DNA of 64,000 bases, taken from Deuterostichococcus epilithicus (lineage: Eukaryota; Chlorophyta; Trebouxiophyceae; Prasiolales; Stichococcaceae). The translations under genes were made by a program, and so were the position numbers. Shown piece after piece: positions 57,566 to 64,000 of the stretch (position 1 is the stretch's first letter; every line of letters begins with the position of its first letter). The DNA is taken from the NCBI GenBank assembly GCA_033439295.1, contig JAVTLE010000014.1, positions 930,001 through 994,000 on the forward strand, read 5' to 3'. The notes under the pieces were generated by a model that had not been told where the DNA came from, did not search any database, and saw only the letters and a list, made by a program, of their open reading frames with translations.

Positions 57566-58668
57566 GCCTACTGCTGACGGCTGCGTCTGACTGGCTGAAA
57601 ACAGGAGCTAGCTAATGCGACAGCGTGCTGGCGCAGCTGCGGTGCTGTCTAGGTGCGCCCGAGTCCTGTCAGCTGGGCTTCTTCACGCACTGCGAGCAGG
57701 ACGCAGCAGATAATGGTCAGTGACATGTGCACAGATCATATTCCAGCCACTGCACAACGAACAGCGGTCCTTCTTCAAAAGAGCCGGAGGCGCCTGAGAG
57801 ACAGCGATTCGATAGGTGCACGCCGGCGGCACAGCGCCGGGGCATTATCGGATGGACAGCCGCCACAAAACGCGCTCCTGTCTACCCGGCAGCTTCCCAA
57901 ACCCGGCAAACTCGGCACACTGGCTTGACATCGAAAGCGTGCCAATGGTGCAATGATCGAACGGCAGGAGGCAAAAGATCACGCACGTCGCCGTAATCAG
58001 GAGCAAACTTGCGCGAGCCACCGGGCAGCAAGTCCTCGCAGTCGTCGAGGGGCGGCGCGTGCTGGTGCGTGCGCCCGGGGTTATTCACGCTGCTAAATAG
58101 ATTACTATTACTGCCGTCTTCTGAATCTTGCATGCTGGGGTACAGGGTCGTCCAGCTTTACGTCCGGCTGAGTCAAGCGAGCGGTGCTGCTCGCTGCGAT
58201 GAGAAGGCTTGACGCTGAGAAAGCAGAGTGTGCAGTTTACGACGATAACAAAGCTGAGAATACGAGTGTCTGCTCGATGTGCTGTTTGAGCGTGCGAACT
58301 TGTGTGTGCGTACAACTGCGACTGGCTATGCGTTGCCGCCGTCGGCAATTATTGTTGCACATTGAAAAGGGTTTGGAGACAGTACTTTACTATTTACAAC
58401 ACAACAGCCGCAAGCCCCAAGCCCCCATTCACGATTGAGAGGCCTGGCCAGCACGTTCGGCTGTCGAATCCCCGTGTTTGTTTCGTCTCGAACCACTCGA
58501 ACCTGCATCACTCGAGTCCTGCCGCCGCCAGGGCAAGCGCCACCACGGCAGTCGGCACCATGCCACCATGACCCCATGTAACTGATGCCAGCAGGAGCGT
58601 GTTGACACAAACAACATGAGCTAACGATGTTTCAACTTGAATCAGCCAGGCTATGGATGGACTCATTA
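57566..58668. promoter_or_regulatory. Leader and upstream region of the decarboxylase fusion
   Basis: About 1.1 kb between the fusion's ATG and the SDR stop. It contains the uORF at 57987-58133 and probably at least one leader intron. No other coding signal is seen. The promoter was not located. Confidence 0.5.
57987..58133 (-). CDS. Conserved-peptide upstream ORF of the AdoMetDC mRNA
   Basis: An ATG at 58133 opens a short frame MQDSEDGSNSNLFSS, then APPLDDCEDLLPGGSRKFAP followed by DYGD, ending at a good donor (GAC|GTGCGT, edge 57987); unspliced, the frame runs to a stop at 57882. The core resembles the regulatory small uORF of land-plant AdoMetDC mRNAs (SSLFYEAPLGYSIEDV then RPNGGIKKF and a Tyr-Ser-Asn near the end): both share S-x-LF, AP-L, E-D-[VL], P-x-G-G-x-[KR]-KF and a Tyr-small-acid/amide end. 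In plants this peptide stalls ribosomes when polyamines are high. The match was made by eye from memory and the peptide's 3' exon is unresolved. Confidence 0.65.
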
Positions 58669-59988
58669 CTAGCCTGCGGCAGTTCCGGCAATTGTGAGGT
58701 TGCCGAACGCGGGCTTGCCGCCGATGCCGGTGAGCAGCCCTGTGTCGATCACCAAGTTCGCCCCCGTGATGGCTGCCGCCTCGCCGCTGGCCAGAAATGC
58801 TATGGCGTTGGCCACGTCCGTTGCTGCCGCTGTGTGGCCCTTGAAGCTGGATAGCTCCCCGAGCTGGCGCGTGACGTCGGCCGCCAGCGCCCCGCCCATG
58901 ATTGCGCTCGTCATCGGCTGCACGCAGAAGCCTTGAGAGGATAATGCCTGGTTCCCAGTCACACGGCGAATCCACGGATAAGCTGAAGGGTGCCGGCTGA
59001 GCAGCTGGAGAGCGCACCGTGCTGACGTAAGCTGGCGCCACTGAGTTGACACGGATGCCGTGGCCGGCAAATTCACAGGCTGCCTGCTGTGTCAGAGCCA
59101 CGACGCCTGCCTTTGAAGTGGCATAGTCTGCTGGGCTGAGGCCTCCGCGCAGACCTGCTGCGCTGGTCACATTAACAATGACACCGTGCACTCCCGCAGC
59201 CTTCATTGCTCTGTGGGCATGTGCACGACACGCTCGTCACGTGTGTATGATGCTGAGAGATAATTTCGAGAACGTCAGCGCAGCATAATAGATCCAAGCA
59301 TTATGTGGTGTGAGGAGGGACATGGACAGGGACATGCGGGTGGTTGTGCACCTGACTGCATGCTTGGTGCCGAGAAACACGCTGATCAGATTGATGCGCA
59401 AAGTCCTCTCGAAATCTGCGGCTGTAGTGTCGTCCAGGCTCGACATCGCGCCCATGACGCCAGCGTTATTCACGAACAGGTGGAGCATCCCAAAGCTCTC
59501 CTGTGCAAACGCCACCGCATCCGCGATGTCGCTCTCCTTCCTGCATGGGCAAGGGGGTCTGAATGTGTGCACTCTTGTTGTTGAGTCAGATAGCTCAGCC
59601 GAGGTGACCTGAATGCACCTCGGACCGATAAGATTGTCCTGGCTGCTGATGGACAAGGCGCCTCACGTGACGTCGCAGCGGCAGAACGATGCTGCGCTCC
59701 TCAGCTCCGAGGCGAGCGCCTCCCCCTTTCCGGTCGAAACGTCGGCTATGACGACCTTGCAGCCCTGAGCCACCAGCTTGCGGACCGTTGCCTCTCCAAT
59801 ACCTGCGCAGGGATTGCGGAGCAGCACGCCGTGTTGCGGTCGCGAGGGAAAGAATCTTGAGGCTGGGGGACCGACGAAGCTTCGAATTAAAAATTTAATA
59901 TGTTTTGTTCGAAGCAACCAGGCATCTACGCACCCATCGCTCCGCCTGTGACGATGGCGACCTTCGCGTGCAGACTGCCGTGCGGCAT
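58669..59988 (-). CDS. Short-chain dehydrogenase/reductase (SDR, classical type)
   Basis: NAD(P)(H)-dependent oxidoreductase with a Rossmann fold, probably cytosolic; the substrate is unknown. The ATG at 59988 (MPHGSLHAKVAIVTGGAM) splices in phase 1 to GIGEATVRKLVAQGCKVVIA followed by DV (59803-59740), forming the TGxxxGIG cofactor loop. The Asp after the second strand suggests NAD(H). Then come RCDVT, DAVAFAQESFGMLHLFVNNA followed by GVMGAM (59520-59450; NNAG) and LRINLISVFLGTKHAV (59410-59360), GVIVNVTSAAGLRGGLSPAD followed by YATSKAGVVALTQQA (59195-59080; catalytic Ser and YxxxK), GIRVNSVAPAYVST, and a final exon DVANAIAFLASGEAAAITGA with NLVIDTGLLTG, ending AGTAAG at a TAG. About 270 residues, normal for a classical SDR. 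It is divergent from the FHA gene. Confidence 0.88.
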
Positions 59989-60536
59989 ATTTGGCGGACC
60001 GAAACGCACGCAATGCGACCGGGAATGCAAAACAAATCATTTGTTGCGATTCTTCACTGCGAACGACTCACACAGACTCGAACGAGAAGATCCGGCCGCG
60101 AAAGCGTGAGCCGAGGCGCGAGCAGGGTCGCTGGGTTTGCCGCAAACGGGGAAAGCGGGAAACCACGACCGCAGCATGACCTGCGTGCTGCGCCTCAGAT
60201 CTATCATTTGCATGCTATTTGCACTCTGGCACACAACGCAGCTTGACCGGGTGCGGTTTGTATCGACCGTGAACCACGTCCACGACCCGCCACAGATCTG
60301 ACTGCTGCGCTACATTCAAAAGTGCCAGCAGGTTGAGTTTGAGTTGCAGGGTTTCGGCAAACAAGCTACAGCGTTTTGGAACGGGGTGACACGCCTTGCT
60401 CACCTTCAATTGCATCCATGCAACTCACCAGTGGGGTGCACCCGCACTTGTGAGCACGCATGTGATTATCTGCAGCGAGCGCGGGTCCGCACAGCGGACA
60501 GCACACATCCGCAGCACCAATCAGCCCCGCTGCCCT
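59989..60536. promoter_or_regulatory. Shared upstream region between the SDR (-) and FHA (+) genes
   Basis: 548 bp between divergent start codons. Parts (59880-59910, 60020-60060) are AT-richer than the flanks. No specific element identified. Confidence 0.45.
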
Positions 60537-63500
60537 ATGCTCTCATACCAAGCGCGCCTTCCCAGCATGTCCGGCATGGTGTCGGGGATTTTGAAGGCTG
60601 TCAGCGACCAGGCCAAGAAGAATACTGCCGCGGGAGGGCCAGACATCCCGCTGAGCGACGAGACTGCTGTCGGCCGCATGGTGCCAAAGGTCCCGGGGTT
60701 GCCCATCCCCGCCGACTGGGCACAGGTGTCCGGCAAGCACTGCCGCATCGTGTGCACCACTGCAGAGGTGCGCAATTGCTGCCACAGAATGGAACCGCCA
60801 GAAGCAAAGACCCTTGCATTTCGCGCTGCAGCATCTCCGCATGCAGCCTGGCATGCGTTGCCGCAGGCCGCAGAGGGAAGCAATCTATTTTTCCTCATCT
60901 TGAGGACAGGATTCTCGTGTGCAGGGCGGCCCGACCTTCACTGTCTTCGACACCAGCACCAATGGCACCTTCATCACTGACGAGCACGGCGGGACTGTGA
61001 GAGTGCCCAAGGGCGGGTCCTGGCCAATCCTGCCGGGCCAGATGCTGCGCCTGAGCATCATCCCTAGCAGCGGAGACACATCCACCGTCCTCGAGTGCGC
61101 TGCCTCCTCGGCGCCGCATGCCCCGTCCTGCTGCTGCCTTTGCACCCAGCCAACACCCTTCTGCGGCTCCCGAACGCCAGCGCAGAGTGCTTTCTGTTTC
61201 GCGCCGCATCAGTGCCGTCAACGTGCGCATCATGCCTGTTTGACCAGGTACCAGCTGCAGCTGGAGCGGGTGGCGGAAGACAGGAGGGTGCGCAAGGCGG
61301 ATGCGCTGCAGGATGGATCGCCCGCCAAGCGGCTGTGCTTCGCAGGCGCCGCCAACACGCCTGAGCCGGCGGGCCTGCAGAACAGCAAGGCACTGCGAGA
61401 CCTGCAGCAGATCAACAAGGTGACGCCGTCAGTACATATGGTGTCCCGATGGTTCTGCAGTCCAGATGTGGTGTGCCAGCGTGCCGCAGCCGTGAAGCAG
61501 TACAACACTGCTACGACTGCGTCAGCATGTCAACCGTCAAGAAAATCGAGGTCTGACGCTGGGGTGGGGAGCCAATCCGCAGGACCTGTGTGCGCGACTG
61601 ACGGACGCAAAGGGCGAGAACGAGGCGTCGCGGCAGCAGCTGAAGACGCAGACCGCCGAGGTGCAACGGCTGACGGCCGATGTTGCAGCCGCCCGCCAGC
61701 AGGTGGGTTTGTTGACTGTGTCATGGGCTGTTCTGCAGTCCTTGCCCGGCCTACCTTCGGCGTCCTCAAGCCTTCCACTGCAGCGCGGGCGTCGCTTGTG
61801 CGCAGTATTGCTCCCAATATTGTGGTGCGCCGCAGCAGTGCGCTGGAGAGCTACATCCTGCATGGCGGCTCCGACGTGCTTCAGCTTGGATTGAGACTGC
61901 TAGGTCTCGATGTGGAAGCCTGTTGCCTGGTTGTCACCATGCCCATGCCTCGTGTTCAACGCATCCCTGATCGTCGCGCCTCTGCTGCCACAGGCGCTGG
62001 ACGCCGCGAGCGCGGTGGAGGCGGAGGTTTTGGCAAAGTACGAGGCCAGGGTCGGTGCCATGGCGGAGGCGGCTGAGACTCTGACAAAAAACCTGAAGGC
62101 GGAGCAGCAGGCGACGCTGGCGGAGCGCAATGACAGAGCGGCCATAGCTGCGGACCTGGCCGCGTGCCGGGTGAGTGCGGATGAATTCGTGTTGCTTGCC
62201 TGGCGTTCAGGGAAGCTGCAGGCGGATGTCGTTTTCAGGGAAGGCAGGAGCAGAGATGTTGCTGCCAAAGCCGCCTCGTGTGGATGCGGTGCCTGGCAGG
62301 GCTGGGCATCGTCCAGCCTGCCTTCAGCCTCATCACGAATGGTTCAACAGAGAATCAGGCTGCTCTTAAGATGCACGATCCTATCTCCGCAAACTCCAAA
62401 CCACGAGGTAGTGCTCTCTGGGGCTGTAGGCGGAACTGGAGGGCGCACAGCAGCAGCTGGCGGAGGCGCAGCGCAGCATGAACGAGGCGACTACGGCGGT
62501 GGCAGCCGCGCGCGAGGAGCTGCAGGGCAAACTCGACGAGGCAGGCGCCGAGGCGGCGTCACTTCGGGAGCAACTGACGCAGTCCGCTGGCGAGCTGGAG
62601 GTGAGCACGAATCTGATGGGTGGGAGCCGCAAATGGCCCGAGAGCGAGTCATTGGATGCAATGCAGGGCTGCCCATGGGTCACACGTGGCGGCATGCTGC
62701 ATGGCCCTGCTTCTTGGATTCAGAGCTGCTTTCTGATTTCGAAGCTGCTAGTTCCTCCGGCTGCAGGCGGCAAAGGCGCGGGCGGAGGAGGCCGCCGGCG
62801 AGGCGGGTCGGGCTCACGACGAGGCGGTGGCACTGCGCCAGCAGCTGAGCGAGTCGCAGAGCGAGCTGCACGACGCCAGGGAGAAGCAGGTGCCTATATG
62901 TGCGAGGGCATCTGAGAAGCTGTAAAGAATCCAGCGGCAGTGGGTTTGGCGCTCCTAGGGCTGCCTGCAACAAGTACTCTACTGCGGCATGCTACCGCCC
63001 GAGCCTGCAGCGTCAATGGTGCGGCGCGCATGCTGTGCACTCGAAGCGCGCCCACGTCAACTGACACACAGAGGCGTGCAATACATGCCAGGTGCTATGT
63101 TTTAAACCGCCATCAAGGTTGACTCGCTGCTCGCAGGACCATCTCGAGATACAGCTGCGGATGGTCCAGAACGAGGTGGAGATCAACAACGACCGTGTGG
63201 CCCGGCAGCAGCGGCAGCTGGCCAAGGTGCTCGACGCCCAGCAGCGGTGCGCGCCCTGACCTTCCTCTGCCATCGCGATCTGAAAAGGGGCATGTCCAGT
63301 TCCCGTGCCAGTTACGACCTTGTGTGGTTTCACTGCCCACCAGCGGGGTGCGCCTTGAACCATTCCCCTTCCATTGTGCCATGCCGAAAGGTGCACACCT
63401 GAACAAACCGTCGGAGATTTGGGGTAGGCATCAGTCAAGTCTCGTCGCGGGGTCCTGCTGCTGTGCAGTGCCAGCTCTGACTTTCGAGGTTGTTTCGTGT

Positions 63501-64000
63501 TGCTGCAAACGCGGCGTTGTTGCAGCGCTATTGCATCAACTCCAGGCTGCCGCCCATCCGGCCGGCAGCTTGCGTGGCCGCAGAATCGACTGCCCTGCTG
63601 CAAGCCTGCATGGTGCCCAAGCGAACAGGCTTCGAAGCAAACAGGCTTCGATGTGCACTGCAAGCCATGTGCCGTGCCCACTGCAGGCGCGACCGTGCCA
63701 GGGCCCAGCTGACTCAGCAGCTGCAGCAGCTCGAGGAACAGGACCACTGCCTGGCGCATGCGACCAAGACCCTAGGCCACATGCTGGCGGAGTCCGCACA
63801 GGGTGAGCTGCTGTTCTTCAATGAGTCGGCGATGGGGGGGACCCTCGCTGAGTCTCGTGGGTCTGCATCACCGTGCCTCCAAGTGTCAAGGTCTCGTGAC
63901 AAGAGTGGCATGTTTGCAAGTCCAAGAGTTGACACCTGCACGGCTCCGTCTGAAACCCTGGGACTTGCAGATGCCCCACTGAATGACCTGATGGAGTGGT
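60537..64000 (+). CDS. FHA-domain protein with long coiled coil (partial, continues beyond the right edge)
   Basis: Phosphothreonine-binding FHA domain at the N-terminus followed by a long coiled coil, an arrangement typical of scaffold or cytoskeletal/DNA-damage proteins. The ATG at 60537 (MLSYQARLPSMSGMVSGILK) reaches ETAVGRMVPKVPG, WAQVSGKHCRIVCTTAE (exon end ~60768) and GGPTFTVFDTSTNGTFITDE (60925-60985), giving the FHA signature GR, S..HC.I and D.STNGT. Heptad-rich exons follow: about 61250-61420 (YQLQLERVAEDRRVRKADAL), 61580-61702 (LCARLTDAKGENEASRQQLK), 61993-62170 (ALDAASAVEAEVLAKYEARV), 62431-62600 (REELQGKLDEAGAEAASLRE), 62763-62890, 63137-63246 (HLEIQLRMVQNEVEINNDRV) and 63690-63800 (AQLTQQLQQLEEQDHCLAHA). 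The ATG at 60567 is an alternative start. No enzymatic domain is seen before the window ends. Confidence 0.85.

Noticed and set aside
57080-57577. Plus-strand open frame opposite the decarboxylase start
   Set aside because: Antisense of the first AdoMetDC exon, which carries the catalytic ESSLF and KTCGTT motifs on the minus strand.
1-64000. Transposons, virus-like elements, CRISPR arrays
   Set aside because: No reverse transcriptase, integrase, transposase, capsid or Cas motif and no long terminal or inverted repeats were seen. The repeats found are short tandem copies of local sequence.

Overview
The window looks like nuclear DNA from a GC-rich green alga, most likely a Chlorella-like trebouxiophyte. 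This is inferred from plant-type homologues (an ERD2-like receptor, a plant-like ARFRP1, Raf-like kinases with HxDVKxPN and DVG motifs), a green-algal bZIP-type C-terminal region, and very intron-dense genes with short GT-AG introns and a few GC-AG introns. No tRNA, rRNA, CRISPR array, transposon or virus-like element was recognised. Exon models were assembled by eye from conserved motifs and splice signals, so most internal boundaries are approximate.

Layout, left to right. 0.2-6.8 kb (+): a Raf/MAPKKK-type kinase followed by exons of a green-algal bZIP-associated region. 7.9-10.6 kb (-): a nucleotide-sugar transporter, divergent from XRCC4 (11.2-13.8 kb, +). 14.9-18.1 kb (+): an unrecognised protein. 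18.5-27.6 kb (-): RFC1, the large clamp-loader subunit, divergent from a universal stress protein (28.1-29.0 kb, +). 29.7-31.2 kb (+): a METTL21-type methyltransferase, convergent with a small F-box protein (31.6-32.1 kb, -). 32.5-34.5 kb (+): VMA21 and a 2-oxoglutarate/Fe(II) dioxygenase. 35.8-41.4 kb (+): a TBC Rab-GAP of the TBC1D15/GYP7 type. 42.4-48.1 kb (-): BUB3 and an ERD2-like receptor. 48.7-50.3 kb (+): an mTERF-like repeat protein, convergent with ARFRP1 (50.5-52.1 kb, -). 52.8-57.6 kb (-): a fused S-adenosylmethionine decarboxylase-ornithine decarboxylase with a conserved-looking upstream peptide ORF at 58.0-58.1 kb. 58.7-60.0 kb (-): a short-chain dehydrogenase, divergent from an FHA/coiled-coil gene that runs off the right edge.

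Three things stand out. First, AdoMetDC and ODC, the two regulated enzymes of polyamine synthesis, lie in one polypeptide, in the same order as the bifunctional enzyme of Plasmodium. It is preceded by a short ORF resembling the polyamine-sensing uORF of land-plant AdoMetDC mRNAs. Second, many introns and 3' ends carry short tandem copies of the neighbouring exon edge with its splice site or stop codon: a duplicated 11-nt microexon, a five-fold repeated 5' splice site, a three-fold 104-bp exon-end repeat, single acceptor or donor copies in several genes, and decayed repeats of two gene tails. Third, RFC1 appears to have a first coding exon that supplies only the ATG.

Functionally the window is a mix of housekeeping genes: DNA repair and replication (XRCC4, RFC1), mitotic checkpoint (BUB3), secretory pathway (nucleotide-sugar transporter, VMA21, TBC Rab-GAP, ERD2-like, ARFRP1), signalling (kinase, FHA, F-box) and polyamine metabolism. 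Nothing indicates that they form an operon-like unit.
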